DNA of 64,000 nt from Epithemia pelagica (taxonomy: Eukaryota; Bacillariophyta; Bacillariophyceae; Surirellales; Surirellaceae), in NCBI GenBank assembly GCA_946965045.2, contig OX337228.1, positions 4,154,001 to 4,218,000 on the forward strand, read 5' to 3'. Below, piece after piece: positions 1 to 10,077 of this stretch (the stretch's first letter is position 1; each line of letters opens with the position of its first letter). Under the pieces are notes generated by a model that saw only the letters and a program-made list of their open reading frames with translations, was not told the origin of the DNA and did not search any database. Position numbers and translations under genes: made by a program.

Positions 1-210
1 CCTAGAACTACAGATGTTGCCGAAAACCAGGGCTTGGTGATGCTCGGAGATGTCATCCTACCTAGTAGAGTTATCGACGACATCCGATTGCGATTTGGGG
101 CATGCAGAAAAAATACCTCCACCACCAGGCGATGAAATGGATATTCGTCCTACGACTCAGCAATTGTTTCTGCTAATGTATCCAAAGAGTCTTCATTCCT
201 TCCAAAAATA

Positions 211-1080
211 CTATTGACCCTTCCTATCACGTGAATTGACAAACTGCTCCTGCCAAGCCGCCAGATTCTCCTTCATTCGCTTGTTGAGCTTGCAAACAGG
301 CCGCTGAGGCTTGATGCCTTGATCAAAGGCTTCTTGCCAGGTCCTGAATAGGCCGGCCTTCACAAGACACGCGCACATGACAGTGGTGGATCGACCTCTA
401 CCATGGGCGCAATGGACAAGAACATCCCCGCCTTGGGAACTTGCGGTGAGTGCGAATGACGCGGCGTCTTCAAGTTGTTCAGGTGTAGCCGGAACCCCAT
501 CCCAAGTAGGAATGGAGAGGTAAGAACGTGTATTGTTGATACAACTTTCAGGAAACTCGACAGTTAAGTCAATGACACCGGCCCAATTCTTTCCTAGTTC
601 GTTGGAATTGCACCCTCCGACCCACCATCCTGGTTGTACCTCGGACGCCGGCGGGACCCTTTCACGAATAATTTTACCCTCTTTTTCAATCTTCTGCGTT
701 CCTGTCATCAGGTGAATATTTGTATACAAAATCGTCGGAATATGAAATGGGAAGAATAGTACGTAACTCCATAGCGAAACCGTCCCATGCTTGGTATTCT
801 TCCCCAGTATACCCATCCCTACTTCTAGTTTGAAAAGAACAGCGATGAGAGCATTCAGAACAGTGGAATATCCCAGCACAAGAGCTGGTACAGCACGCCA
901 AAGGGCAATGCTGTCATCCCTCCCATCGCTTCCATCGAAGATCCGACGAGTACCATGGCCCAACAAATCGTAAAGAGTGATTTTTGCTCCTGCATCATTC
1001 TTCATGAAAAGAGAGTATCCCACGTATGAAATGCCTGACAACGCAACATATTTCAACCAGACTCCATGAACAGTTCCCAT
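211..1080 (-). CDS. Membrane-anchored dual-specificity/PTP-like phosphatase
   Basis: Single-exon frame of 289 codons starting at ATG 1080. The C-terminal third carries the cysteine-phosphatase signature HCAHGRGRS, fitting H-C-x5-R with nucleophile Cys224 and phosphate-binding Arg230. An aspartate in the segment VIDLTVEFPE could be the general acid. The N-terminal half has several hydrophobic stretches (around residues 8-25, 60-90 and 100-120), so the catalytic domain is probably tethered to a membrane. This layout resembles the PTPMT1/YnbD-like group, where a phosphatase acts on phospholipid or phosphoprotein substrates; the substrate here is not known. It is transcribed away from the Aurora kinase across a shared 470-bp upstream region. 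Catalytic class is well supported; location and substrate are inference. Confidence 0.85.
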   Translation of the reverse strand: MGTVHGVWLKYVALSGISYVGYSLFMKNDAGAKITLYDLLGHGTRRIFDGSDGRDDSIALWRAVPALVLGYSTVLNALIAVLFKLEVGMGILGKNTKHGTVSLWSYVLFFPFHIPTILYTNIHLMTGTQKIEKEGKIIRERVPPASEVQPGWWVGGCNSNELGKNWAGVIDLTVEFPESCINNTRSYLSIPTWDGVPATPEQLEDAASFALTASSQGGDVLVHCAHGRGRSTTVMCACLVKAGLFRTWQEAFDQGIKPQRPVCKLNKRMKENLAAWQEQFVNSRDRKGQ

Positions 1081-1550
1081 TGTATTTTTTCAATTGCAGG
1101 GACAGACAAACTAGTGTAAGTATCACTGCGATCTTCGATGATGCCGGATGGCGGATGGTGGTGTTGGGACGAACGTATTCCCACACTTTGACTCTAACCT
1201 CTGACCCCGATGAGAATCCCTCCACGTTACCATCTCGTCCCGCGTGTGCAGTCACGCATGCATAGCATATAAAACATAAGCCCCCAGAAGTCCTTTAAGA
1301 ATCCACGTACCAGACAAAATTTGATTAGCAGCAATTTGGCACGACTCGCGCTACTGGTATATGGAGGTGAAGAAGTAATATAAACGTCTGGCGAGCCGTT
1401 GTCAATCTTCGCTTATCCGGGTTAATTGGGAGAATCGCTCACACTTTGTAGAACGTTTCTGTCGACTTTCTTCTCATTAAAGCAAGACCATCAGGCTGCT
1501 GCTGGGATTTCTGGATTGCGGACGGTAGGTCGGTTTCGGTTTGTAGTACA
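1081..1550. promoter_or_regulatory. Shared upstream region of two divergent genes
   Basis: This 470-bp gap separates the start codons of the phosphatase (minus) and the Aurora kinase (plus), so it must hold both promoters and 5' UTRs. No long open frame with coding character is visible, and I see no clear TATA box or repeat. Confidence 0.4.
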
Positions 1551-2519
1551 ATGACCATGGCGCTCGTTGACAAGGAGAATCTTGAAACAAACTCTCCAAC
1601 AAAGACAGGATGGAAGCGTGGATTGTTGACCCCCAAAGAAGCATTCGAGGCAGAAGTTGACAAAGCCGACGCTTGCGCTCACGGCAGTGACGAAGCCAAG
1701 GCAGAGAGGGGACAGCGATGGAGCTTGAAAGATTTTGAAATTGGGAAACCGCTCGGAAGAGGCAAGTTTGGTTCTGTCTACCTTGCTCGTGAGAAAAGAA
1801 GCAAGTATATTGTAGCAATCAAGGTGCTTCAAAAATCACAGCTGCTCAAAGCGGGTGTCGAACACCAGTTAAGACGAGAAATTGAAATACAGAGCCATCT
1901 GCGACACCGAAATATCCTCCGTATGTACGGCTACTTCTATGACGCCAAGCGAATCTACCTTATCCTGGAGTACTCTCCAGGTGGTGAACTGTACAAACGT
2001 TTGACAGCTAAGGGGCGCTTTTCGGAGAAAGTGTCAGCGCGTTACATTTCTGATCTTTCCATGGCCCTTCAGTACTGCCATTTGAAACATGTGATTCATA
2101 GAGACATCAAACCAGAAAACTTGCTCATTGGAGCCTATCAAGAAGTAAAGATTGCTGACTTCGGATGGTCGGTTCATGCACCGACCTCTCGGCGCAATAC
2201 ACTTTGCGGTACGCTCGATTACCTTCCACCAGAAATGGTTGAAGGCCGCGAACATGACGAGCAAGTTGATGTGTGGAGTTTGGGGGTTCTGCTCTACGAA
2301 TTTTTGGTTGGAAACCCTCCATTCGAAGCGGAAGGCCACTCTGCCACATACCGACGCATTTCTCGTGTTGATTTGCGATTTCCTCGTGGTATTCCAGAGG
2401 ATGCCCAAGACCTCATCCGAAGACTCCTTGTAAAGGATCCAAGTAAACGGATGTCGTTGAGCAGTATTCCCACTCACCCCTGGATATTGCGCCATCTCAA
2501 AAACCACATCCGCCGATAA
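1551..2519 (+). CDS. Aurora-type serine/threonine protein kinase
   Basis: One exon, 322 residues, ATG 1551. After a short N-terminal tail of about 60 residues a complete kinase domain runs to the end: glycine loop GRGKFGSV (69-76), catalytic Lys91 in [14 protein letters not shown] with Asp185, DFG at 203-205, activation loop RRNTLCGT with Thr217, and the PPEM substrate-binding segment. The loop sequence around Thr217 and the motif FGWSVHAP match the Aurora family rather than Polo or NEK. Aurora kinases control spindle assembly, chromosome segregation and cytokinesis, and Thr217 would be the autophosphorylated residue. The short N-terminus resembles single-copy protist Auroras. A second in-frame ATG lies two codons downstream. 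Confidence 0.93.
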   Translation: MTMALVDKENLETNSPTKTGWKRGLLTPKEAFEAEVDKADACAHGSDEAKAERGQRWSLKDFEIGKPLGRGKFGSVYLAREKRSKYIVAIKVLQKSQLLKAGVEHQLRREIEIQSHLRHRNILRMYGYFYDAKRIYLILEYSPGGELYKRLTAKGRFSEKVSARYISDLSMALQYCHLKHVIHRDIKPENLLIGAYQEVKIADFGWSVHAPTSRRNTLCGTLDYLPPEMVEGREHDEQVDVWSLGVLLYEFLVGNPPFEAEGHSATYRRISRVDLRFPRGIPEDAQDLIRRLLVKDPSKRMSLSSIPTHPWILRHLKNHIRR

Positions 2520-2968
2520 AACAATTTTCATTTTGACATATGAGTACTGAACCGATTTCGCTGCGATGTGACATCGTAGGTAAGGACGCTCTAGAAATAC
2601 ATCATCATCACTTTCTTTTGACATCGACCAACTATATGGCGATAGCCACATTTAAATAACGAGGTCCACAAACCTGTATCGAGCTTGGGGAATCGATACG
2701 AACATAAAAATCCAACACGTTTGCTCAACTAGTTCGCAAGATATAATGAACAAAGAAACGTTGTATTCACTATTCTTCAAGTTCTCGTAGAAAAATTGTT
2801 TCGACTAGACATAGCTCTTAAAAGCCGGGGTTCAATCCTTATTGAAATTGACGGCAACGAGATTCCCACGACCTTGACAGCAGATGAGGGAGGGGACTGA
2901 GAGTTGGACGCGAAGAAAAACGACGGGAACCATGGCAAACAAGGAAGGGTGTTTAGACCGCAGAGATC
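2520..2968. other. Convergent intergenic region
   Basis: The kinase (plus) and the aminotransferase (minus) end facing each other, so these 449 bp hold two 3' UTRs and polyadenylation sites. A T-loop-like string GGTTCAATCC occurs near 2828, but no tRNA stem pairs around it. I see nothing else. Confidence 0.5.
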
Positions 2969-4312
2969 TTATGCCATGTCAAAATCCGAAAGTACCTGCT
3001 CCAGTGATTCAACAATTACATCTGCCATGTCATCAAAGTCCTTGTCGTCCCACATAAGCGGCATTCTCACATCACAAGCTCTTGAAAGCATAGCTACAGT
3101 TTTTGGAAGAGGGCTGTCAGCTGGCGCAAAACCCCAGTTCACAAAGTTTCTCGCATTGCTCTTGTGTCCAAACAGTTCCACGGGCAAACCATGGTCCTTG
3201 CATTCTTGCAGGAATGCTTCAATCATCTCTGGTGTGAATTTCTCATCCAAGTTAAATTGCATAGAATCATGTACCATTACCGAAACTTCAGGCGTCAGTT
3301 TTGGGATTGTAACGTGATCCTGCACCCGTCGTTCCAATGCTTTCTGCAGTCTAGTGTAGCGTGCGTTGTACTTGACAATTCGCGTCTCAAGCGTCTTTAT
3401 CTGTGGCCGAATGACAGATGCAGCCAAGTTGCTCATCCGAAGCGAGTAGTTTGGAATTGTTACTGGGTAGTCTTTGAAGTGTTCTCGGTCCGGCACCGTC
3501 ACGTGTTTGCTCGAGAGGGCTTCGTAAGCCCCTGCATAAACTGCCGTTTTTGCTGCAATGTCAGGGTTATCCGTCAAAAGGAAACCCCCTTCTCCTGAGT
3601 TGATCATTTTGTACGACTGGCTGCTGATGGCACAAGCCACCCCCATGTGCCCAGAATGCTGGTCTTTGTACCGCACACCGAGGGAGTGAGCACAGTCCTC
3701 CAACAAGATCGCGTCGTACGCATCGCAGAGATCTTTAACACCTTGCATATCAGCAAGCTTTCCCCGCATATGAGAAATCAAAACATGAGAACAATCGGGA
3801 TTCTCTGAAAGCTTTTTCTCCAAATCATCCAAATCAATCACCATATCCATGTTGGACTCCACGTAGACGGCCTTGCCCCCTGCATGTTCAATAGCAGATG
3901 GGACCGCTCCAAATGTGAATGCGTTAGAGATAACTTTATCGCCAGGTTTCAGTCCTGTGGTCTTCAGAAGAAGCATGAGTGCAGAACCGCACGAATTCAG
4001 TCCAATACAATACTTGTGCCCAGTGTATGCCGCAATTTCCATTTCACACTTGGACACAGCAGCTTCTTCTGCTTTCGCCACATTGTATCGATACAAGCGC
4101 CCTGTTTTCATTATTTCAAGAGCTTCCAGTTGGCCCTCCTCTGGAATGGGATCCGGCAACTTAATGTCCCTGCTAACAAATGTTCTTTCTTTTCTCAAAA
4201 GATTCGATGTCTGAGATTTAACAGCTACGTCGGCGACCGGACTTGTCAACAGGGCATTGGAAGTGGTCACCTGAGCACACAAAAGTGCACAAACTGAAAT
4301 AAGAGAATACAT
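2969..4312 (-). CDS. DegT/DnrJ/EryC1-family PLP-dependent aminotransferase
   Basis: Single-exon frame of 447 residues, ATG 4312. Fold-type I hallmarks of the sugar aminotransferase family are present: LNSCGSAL (105-112) contacting cofactor phosphate, LLEDCAHS with Asp206 binding the pyridine nitrogen, and SQSYKMINSGEGG with Lys235 as the Schiff-base lysine. Family members transaminate nucleotide-linked keto-sugars or related ketones using glutamate; the substrate cannot be told from sequence. The first 20 residues are hydrophobic and end in a signal-peptide-like TTSNA, with no clear ASAF motif, so the enzyme probably enters the secretory route or an organelle. A small gene on the same strand ends only 8 nt upstream of this start. 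Confidence 0.87.
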   Translation of the reverse strand: MYSLISVCALLCAQVTTSNALLTSPVADVAVKSQTSNLLRKERTFVSRDIKLPDPIPEEGQLEALEIMKTGRLYRYNVAKAEEAAVSKCEMEIAAYTGHKYCIGLNSCGSALMLLLKTTGLKPGDKVISNAFTFGAVPSAIEHAGGKAVYVESNMDMVIDLDDLEKKLSENPDCSHVLISHMRGKLADMQGVKDLCDAYDAILLEDCAHSLGVRYKDQHSGHMGVACAISSQSYKMINSGEGGFLLTDNPDIAAKTAVYAGAYEALSSKHVTVPDREHFKDYPVTIPNYSLRMSNLAASVIRPQIKTLETRIVKYNARYTRLQKALERRVQDHVTIPKLTPEVSVMVHDSMQFNLDEKFTPEMIEAFLQECKDHGLPVELFGHKSNARNFVNWGFAPADSPLPKTVAMLSRACDVRMPLMWDDKDFDDMADVIVESLEQVLSDFDMA

Positions 4313-4320
4313 GATGCCTG

Positions 4321-4791
4321 CTAAGTAGAAGAAGACATGGAGACGATTGTTTGTGAGTATGTTGGGAATGGAACACGTCGACCAAACATGTAAAGCATCG
4401 CCATCGTCGCCTGGGTGACCAATTCAAATGGTTCGAGCATTCGCATTTCCTTGTATGCTTTGCCTTCAAGCTTATACAGACTGAAATGGCGTCGTTCGAC
4501 AAACTCACGGGCCGTCGTGATGTCGTCGACGAACTTGACACTTGACTGAGACGCAATACAATAGGACCTTGATGAACCACATTGCCTGACAGGTTCCATT
4601 TCTTGACATCGTGGGCTCACTCACCTCCACTACTGTGTGGTCTTCTTCAGACAAACAATGGTTGGCCTTCGAATGAGCTGATGAATGTGCATCCACAGAC
4701 AATGTTTCGATGATCGACGCATCGGTCGGTGATGTTTGTTGTTTTTGCAAATTACGTGGCTAACGATGTCTTCCAATGTATCATTGCTCAT
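4321..4791 (-). CDS. Small hypothetical spliced gene (model uncertain)
   Basis: Unrecognised. The reliable part is the last exon (4545-4321), encoding about 74 residues that look coding (FVDDITTAREFVERRHFSLY at its start) and ending in MSSST. It follows a credible acceptor (ctcag at 4550-4546), and a perfect donor (GTGAGT at 4624) lies 79 nt upstream in a compatible phase-0 open frame. That upstream frame has no ATG. The nearest plausible start is ATG 4791 with a 12-codon exon and a GTAATT donor at 4755, giving an 86-residue protein if spliced straight to 4545. The stop lies 8 nt before the aminotransferase start, unusually tight for separate nuclear genes. The exon at 4321-4545 is more certain than the 5' end. 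Confidence 0.35.
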
Positions 4792-4988
4792 CTTGCAGAT
4801 TCAATCGCTCAGGATTGGCTTCTCTTTTTCGGGAAAGATGACGCGCGACCAACATAGATGACGAGTGACGAGGATGACATCACCAGCTGTACTTCAGACA
4901 GACATGATATGCGACCCTTTGTGCGATCCATGTTCATCTCGGGAATCGGGAACGCGGAGCGCGGAGGGAAGTCCAAGTCCCATCGACA

Positions 4989-5789
4989 ATGGTGGCAGCG
5001 ACTGCTGTAGCCGATTTGGCTGCCCAAGCGCTAAAAGAAGTCGCTTCGTCACAGTTACAGCCTAACCCCCCACTTCCGCTGCCCACAGGATGGCTTTTGA
5101 AAGAATCGAGATCCCAACCCAATGCGTACTATTACTACAACCAAGACACTGGAGAATCCAGGTGGGATCCGCCAGTGGAAATGCTCCGCGCTCCGCCGGC
5201 GATCATTGAAAGGGATCAAAATGAAGAGAAAAACAAGAGCTTTATGGATTCCATGGATCATTCTTCCAAAGCCGATGGCATGAATCACGCAGCCGTCAAA
5301 ATGGAGTCACACGCGGGAATGTCAAACGAGCGAAAGCGTCCCTTTGATGTTTCGAATGCTTCCGAACGAGTAATCAAGAATGAAGACATCAAACCGTCGG
5401 TTGACAAAAAACGACGAACTGCCCCGACGCAGGTTCGTGTTTTGCATATTTTGAAAAAGCACAAGGATTCACGCCGTCCCAGCAGTTGGCGGACCAACAA
5501 TAAGCCGATTACGGTAACACGCGAGGAAGCAGTCGAGGAATTAAGGGGCCTCTTGGACATTCTAAGAGAGGAAGAATCTAATCCGGAAAATTTGATTGCA
5601 ACCTTCAAAGAACTTGCCAGTCAAGAATCCGATTGTAGCTCTGCGAAGCGGAATGGTGATCTTGGTATGTTTGGCCGTAAGAAAATGCGGCCAGAGTTTG
5701 AGACAGCGGCGTTTGACTTGGACATCAACCAGCTCTCAGATGTCGTTGAAACAGCAAGTGGGGCTCATATATTGCTTAGGCTGGAGTGA
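4989..5789 (+). CDS. PIN1: PIN1-type WW-parvulin prolyl cis/trans isomerase
   Basis: One exon, 266 residues, ATG 4989. An N-terminal WW domain (about 31-63: PTGW...YYYYNQDTGESRWDPP) is followed by a charged linker with a KKRR basic patch (140-143) and a C-terminal parvulin domain (about 146-266). Active-site residues match PIN1: His153, phosphate-binding Arg162-Arg163 in DSRRPSSW, Cys216 in DCSSAK, Ser257 and His260. PIN1 isomerises pSer/Thr-Pro bonds in mitotic and transcriptional regulators. The protein is about 100 residues longer than human PIN1 because the linker is expanded from about 15 to about 80 residues. Nuclear location is likely from the basic patch. Confidence 0.95.
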   Translation: MVAATAVADLAAQALKEVASSQLQPNPPLPLPTGWLLKESRSQPNAYYYYNQDTGESRWDPPVEMLRAPPAIIERDQNEEKNKSFMDSMDHSSKADGMNHAAVKMESHAGMSNERKRPFDVSNASERVIKNEDIKPSVDKKRRTAPTQVRVLHILKKHKDSRRPSSWRTNNKPITVTREEAVEELRGLLDILREEESNPENLIATFKELASQESDCSSAKRNGDLGMFGRKKMRPEFETAAFDLDINQLSDVVETASGAHILLRLE

Positions 5790-6130
5790 AGAGGGTGGCA
5801 ATAGAGCGTTGCTAACTATGATGATGTTGACTTAGAGGAGTACCCACGAAGGTACCGTTACCTAGAGCCGTAGATTCAATATGCTACTCCTACCACAAAC
5901 CACAAAAGCTGCGAGTAGGTAGCTCGATGAGAAGAGATGACGTCATAATCTTCCGAGTACGGCGCAACAGACAGACTTCAACATCACACCACATTGCGAC
6001 ATGGCGCCTGCACACGGACAGAAACAACTGAGGAATGGTGCACATTCTCAAGTTGGGAGAATGCGAAGACTCTCATAGAACCGACGGTGACCCTGAAACA
6101 ACCATAAACTCAACCGAAAAGTAAAGTAGG
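5790..6130. other. Intergenic region with TACTCCTA motif
   Basis: A 341-bp gap between two plus-strand genes. It contains GAGGAGTACC near 5836 and CTACTCCTA at 5884-5892, members of the dispersed intergenic motif described under findings. No coding frame is convincing. Confidence 0.4.
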
Positions 6131-7474
6131 ATGATGCTGGCTGTACGGACGGTTGCGGCGCTTTTAGTTCTCCGTGTCGGTTGGAATGAACATGTTGCTG
6201 TCTCAGCTACCATTGTGCCACATTGTTTCAACGATGAGTCGGAACAGCATGTTTGCGGACAGAATATTTCCGCACCCAACGTATCAGTGCCATCTACGTT
6301 TGACGCGGAACAAATGTTTGAGAATTGTCTTGCCGAAGATTATGACGAGATTGATCCAGGAGTGCTTCCGCGAAGTGTTACCGTTCTGAAAAGGCGCGGA
6401 GCCCACCATTCATGGCATAAACATTCAACGTTTCTCCAGCATCTTGTGGGTGTTCATAACATTTTACATTTGTGGGGACATGGGTTGGCGATCGGCCGAG
6501 TAGGACTGTTCCACTCAGCGTACTCAAACTCCTATGTCAACCTTGCCCTGTTCGATCCAAACGTGGAAAGTGAACGAAAGCTTGTACAGGATTTGATTGG
6601 ATCAAAAGCAGAAGATTTGGTACACATGTTTTGCATCATCGATAGGCAAGAAGTTGTTATCAATACTTTATTGAAAAATGGTTTCATACCGAAGGGAGGC
6701 CTAACCGTACCACACATAAGAAATGCCTCTGAACACATCTATCTGTCACCGGAAACGTTGCGCATGTTGCTCGTCTTCACCATGGCTGACACGGCTGATC
6801 AATACTTTGGCTGGCAAGACCAAATGTTTGGAGGCGGGGGATACAAGGGTAGTATGATTATTCCGGGACAAGATAATGAAGAAAATCATCGATCAACTTC
6901 GGTTTGGCCTGGCTTGTCGCGACCGGGTCTATGGATGAGCTATCTCTCTGAACTAGGGCGAGTCGCTCGAACGTTCCGGCCAGAATGGAGGCGGCAAGGG
7001 GAAGAAGACCTTGATTCCAGAAGTGATGAGCCCGTGTTGAATTTTCCACCAGTTTTCGATAACTGCACCAAGGTCCTCTCTGTGGAGGATGAAGCCGAAG
7101 CCATCGATTTGTACTGGAGTGTCATGTCCAAAGAGAGCCATCCCGAATCGGATGAGGATCTACGCAGAGAAACGGAGAACGACATTGCAGCGTTAAATTC
7201 TTGCATTGCCAAGAACCCTTGGATATTTGAGCCTCACGTCCTGCTAGCTCAGAAACACTTGCATCTGAACCATTTTACCCAGGCGGAACAAGCACTCCAA
7301 CGAGCTCTAAAAATCCAAGTTCAATGGGGGACCCCATGGGACAAGCGGCTTTCTTTTGGTGCATGGGTAGCCTGGACACGAGTTCTTCTTCTAAGAGCAA
7401 AAGAACACAAACCGTGGCCTCGGAACGCCTGGGAAGTGAACAACCAAGGTCTAGTTCAAATCACCGACATTTAG
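6131..7474 (+). CDS. Secreted/organellar HD-like domain protein (DUF6817-like)
   Basis: Single exon, 447 residues, ATG 6131. A hydrophobic N-terminal segment (about residues 2-27) looks like a signal peptide. The central part (about 95-260) has spaced histidines in HNILHLWGHGLAI and GRVGLFHSAYSN and an acidic stretch ahead of HMFCIIDR, resembling the HD-like DUF6817 domain of plant and algal proteins. The C-terminal 100 residues contain an alpha-helical repeat (EPHVLLAQKHLHLNHFTQAE) that reads like a TPR pair. Catalytic function is not established for this family. The domain call is from memory of the motif pattern and is moderately secure; signal peptide and TPR calls are inferences. Confidence 0.7.
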   Translation: MMLAVRTVAALLVLRVGWNEHVAVSATIVPHCFNDESEQHVCGQNISAPNVSVPSTFDAEQMFENCLAEDYDEIDPGVLPRSVTVLKRRGAHHSWHKHSTFLQHLVGVHNILHLWGHGLAIGRVGLFHSAYSNSYVNLALFDPNVESERKLVQDLIGSKAEDLVHMFCIIDRQEVVINTLLKNGFIPKGGLTVPHIRNASEHIYLSPETLRMLLVFTMADTADQYFGWQDQMFGGGGYKGSMIIPGQDNEENHRSTSVWPGLSRPGLWMSYLSELGRVARTFRPEWRRQGEEDLDSRSDEPVLNFPPVFDNCTKVLSVEDEAEAIDLYWSVMSKESHPESDEDLRRETENDIAALNSCIAKNPWIFEPHVLLAQKHLHLNHFTQAEQALQRALKIQVQWGTPWDKRLSFGAWVAWTRVLLLRAKEHKPWPRNAWEVNNQGLVQITDI

Positions 7475-7701
7475 CTTCCTTTGTTCGGTGACGGATTCTT
7501 GGACCTTGCTAAGGCGTCAAAAATCAAGATTCCCCACAAGTTTCTATATTATATGCAAGATTGTCAATAATGAAGTAGTTGTTTACACTTTCGTTAGAGT
7601 ATGAGTGATCTACTGATATCCGTCGCCGCAACATGTCCTATACTTGACCCACAAAAATTAGTTTCGTTGAACATAATGATCACTGACTAATCGGCAAGAA
7701 C

Positions 7702-9244
7702 TTATGCTGTCTTCTTCTCCTCGATTGACTCATCCTCGTCATCTTCTCTATCTTTTCCAGTAGCCTTGGCATCCTTATCCTCCTTCTTGTCGTTTTTCTT
7801 TGAACCAAACAGTTTTTCAAATGCTGACTTCGCAAAGCCACCTTCCTTCTTTTTCTTCTCAGTCTTTGGAGAAGGGTTGTCAAATTGTTGGAGTAACTCT
7901 TCTTGCTCTTTTGTAATATTCTTTGGAATTTTGACGGCAACATGGACAATGTGGTCACCCTTCCTTGATCCATTTAGCTCCACAATACCCTTTCGACGAA
8001 GCATGAGCTTGGTATCAGGTTGACACCCTCTCGGGATTTTGAGTTCGACTTCGCCGTCCAAAGTCTTCACATCGACAGTCCCACCGAGAATAGCTTGAAC
8101 AAAACTGATCTCAGTTTGAGTATGGACGTCTGTTCCTTCTCGTTGGAAGTAATCATCTTGATCTACTATCACCTGTACGAGTAAATTGCCCTTGGGGGCA
8201 CCTGGGTCCCCTTCTGCACCTTGTCCTTGCAAGCGTAGGTTCATTCCATGGTCGATTCCAGCTGGTACTTTAACCTTAACATCTCGTTCCTTTGTAACAA
8301 CTTCATCTGATTTGTGATCCACTACCTGATATCGCAATTTCAAATCCTTTTCTGTTCCGAATACCGCCTCACGGAAGCTGAGACGTACATGCATTTGGAG
8401 GTCAGAACCTCTTCTAGGACCACGATTCCGTCGTCTGCCACCTCGGCCACCGCCTCCAAAAAACATTTCAAAAATTTCTTCTGCGTCAATCTCAGGACCA
8501 CCTCCGCGTCCTCCTCCTCCACCACCAGAAAAGTGAAAGGCTCCATCTTTGAAATCAAAGCCTTCGAACCCCTCAAAGGGATTCGCACCCTGGAAGTTGG
8601 GGTCCACACCTGCATGGCCAAATTGGTCATACATTTGTCGCTGCTTGTCGTCGGAGAGAACCTCGTAGGCTTCGGTTGCCTCCTTGAACTTATCGGCAGC
8701 CTTTTCGTCACCCTGTTCGAAGAAAAACAAAAGAACAGAAGAACCAAGATCGACAATGAATGAGTATCGAATAGAGAAAGAAGTACCATCTCCATCCTGT
8801 ATTTGCAGCCTCTAAAGGACGAACCTTGTTGGTGTCTGGATGATACTGTTTGGCAAGTTTGAAGTACGCCTTCTTAATTGTTCCCTTATCGGCACCCTTA
8901 TCCACTCCAAGCACTTTGTAGAAGTCTCGTTTGGAATCCGAAGAAAAGCAACGGCATCCTCCAATAGACGACGTAGACGATCGCAACGAGAAGGACGAAC
9001 GGAAGTTGCGGTTGGCGATCGTGTTGCCCACGGTGGCAGTGGTATGAAGGGATCGTTGATGATGTTTGTGCGGTCCCCATTGACATGCTTGATCTGCACC
9101 ACCACTACCATCAACCACCATCATGATACGCGAAGATACATGTGGATGGGCCGTCGCCACAGAGGGTCCGAATCTTTGTTGCGAATGCCGTTGCGCACTC
9201 AAAGTGGCATTCAGGAGACTCTTGGTTATCTTGGAGGGCGGCAT
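7702..9244 (-). CDS. Mitochondrial DnaJ/Hsp40 co-chaperone lacking zinc fingers
   Basis: Two exons: 9244-8825 and 8712-7702, with a 112-nt intron (8824-8713, GTTCGT...ACAG) that falls right after HPDTNK inside the J domain; the joined product is 476 residues. The N-terminus up to about residue 100 is rich in Ser, Arg and His and looks like a mitochondrial presequence. The J domain (about 107-172) has HPD at 135-137. A Gly/Phe region follows (FEGFEGFDF, then GGGGGG), and then the two beta-sandwich substrate-binding domains ([23 protein letters not shown]). The CxxCxGxG repeats expected after SFREAVFG in class A J-proteins are absent. The lysine-rich, acidic tail is also unusual. The usual role is to load unfolded clients on mitochondrial Hsp70. 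ATG 9244 was chosen because the frame upstream has no ATG. Confidence 0.9.
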
Positions 9245-9672
9245 GGCAAACAACTTGGATCAGCCAAGCAGGGAATCGCTGGTACCCAAAGAGTTCTGCT
9301 TTCCAAGACAGTTTTATCTAAAGGCAGAGCTGCAAAAGAATGAAGGGCGAAGTTTTCTGAACATTTTGTTCGATTCTCTGTGTTCGATGGTGGTCGATTG
9401 CGGTTTGTCCCTCGCTGTCTTAGGGAAAGAACGTACGCGGACAGACGATGCACATGGTTCAGTCCCGTCATAAACGTGACACGTTCTGATTGGTTCCATG
9501 CATCCAACCATGATGCAGAAAACTCTGTGAAGGTGACGTCACGTGGCCCATTGCCCATGGAGGCCGCATGTTCTGTATCCAGAATTCCGTGGCAGAAAAT
9601 CCAAACGACTTTTCGCCTCTTCCATGTTGGAGAGATTGGCACATTGGACCGGCACATTGGACCACGACTACA
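9245..9672. promoter_or_regulatory. Upstream region between divergent DnaJ and DUF2997 genes
   Basis: A 428-bp gap separating two start codons on opposite strands, presumably both promoters. Overlapping open frames on both strands lack domain character. A short direct duplication GGCACATTGGACC sits at about 9637-9662. Confidence 0.4.
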
Positions 9673-10077
9673 ATGAGATCTGTGATGAATCGTATGTTGC
9701 TGCAATCCATTCTGGTTGTGTGCTCTGTTTTCCTTGGCGGAGTAGAGGCTTTTTCGGTAGGGGTTCCCACGACACCGCGAAGCTCTCGTTTGTTTCAAGC
9801 GGATACATGGGAAGGGGATAACTCGGCCGTCGGTGGTGGTGTGGGATCTTTGCAACAAATTGAATTCAAGATTTATCCGGATGGGCGTGTGGAAGAAACG
9901 GTCCATGGTGTCAAGGGTGGCAAGTGTCTCGGTGTAACGGAGAAGATCAATGAAGTGTTGGGAGAAGTGGTGGCCAGCCAACCCACAGAAGAAATGTACG
10001 AACAAGAGATCGTGACAGATCAAACATTGTATCAAAGTACTTCAGACTCGGAATGGGAAGGTAGCTCGTCTTGGTAG
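9673..10077 (+). CDS. Plastid-targeted DUF2997 protein
   Basis: One exon, 134 residues from ATG 9673. The frame is open further upstream to 9568, but only the internal ATG places a signal peptide at the N-terminus. MRSVMNRMLLQSILVVCSVF is followed by GVEAFSVG, with the phenylalanine after the predicted cleavage site that marks diatom plastid import. The mature part holds EFKIYPDGRVEETVHGVKG and KCLGVTEKINEVLGEVV, which match DUF2997, a short protein of cyanobacteria and plastid lineages whose biochemical role is not known. The glutamate-rich tail is not part of the domain. Targeting and family are both well supported; function is open. Confidence 0.82.
   Translation: MRSVMNRMLLQSILVVCSVFLGGVEAFSVGVPTTPRSSRLFQADTWEGDNSAVGGGVGSLQQIEFKIYPDGRVEETVHGVKGGKCLGVTEKINEVLGEVVASQPTEEMYEQEIVTDQTLYQSTSDSEWEGSSSW

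Noticed and set aside
2820-2860. tRNA-like T-arm string GGTTCAATCC
   Set aside because: Flanking bases do not pair into a T stem, and no D arm, anticodon arm or acceptor stem can be drawn around it.
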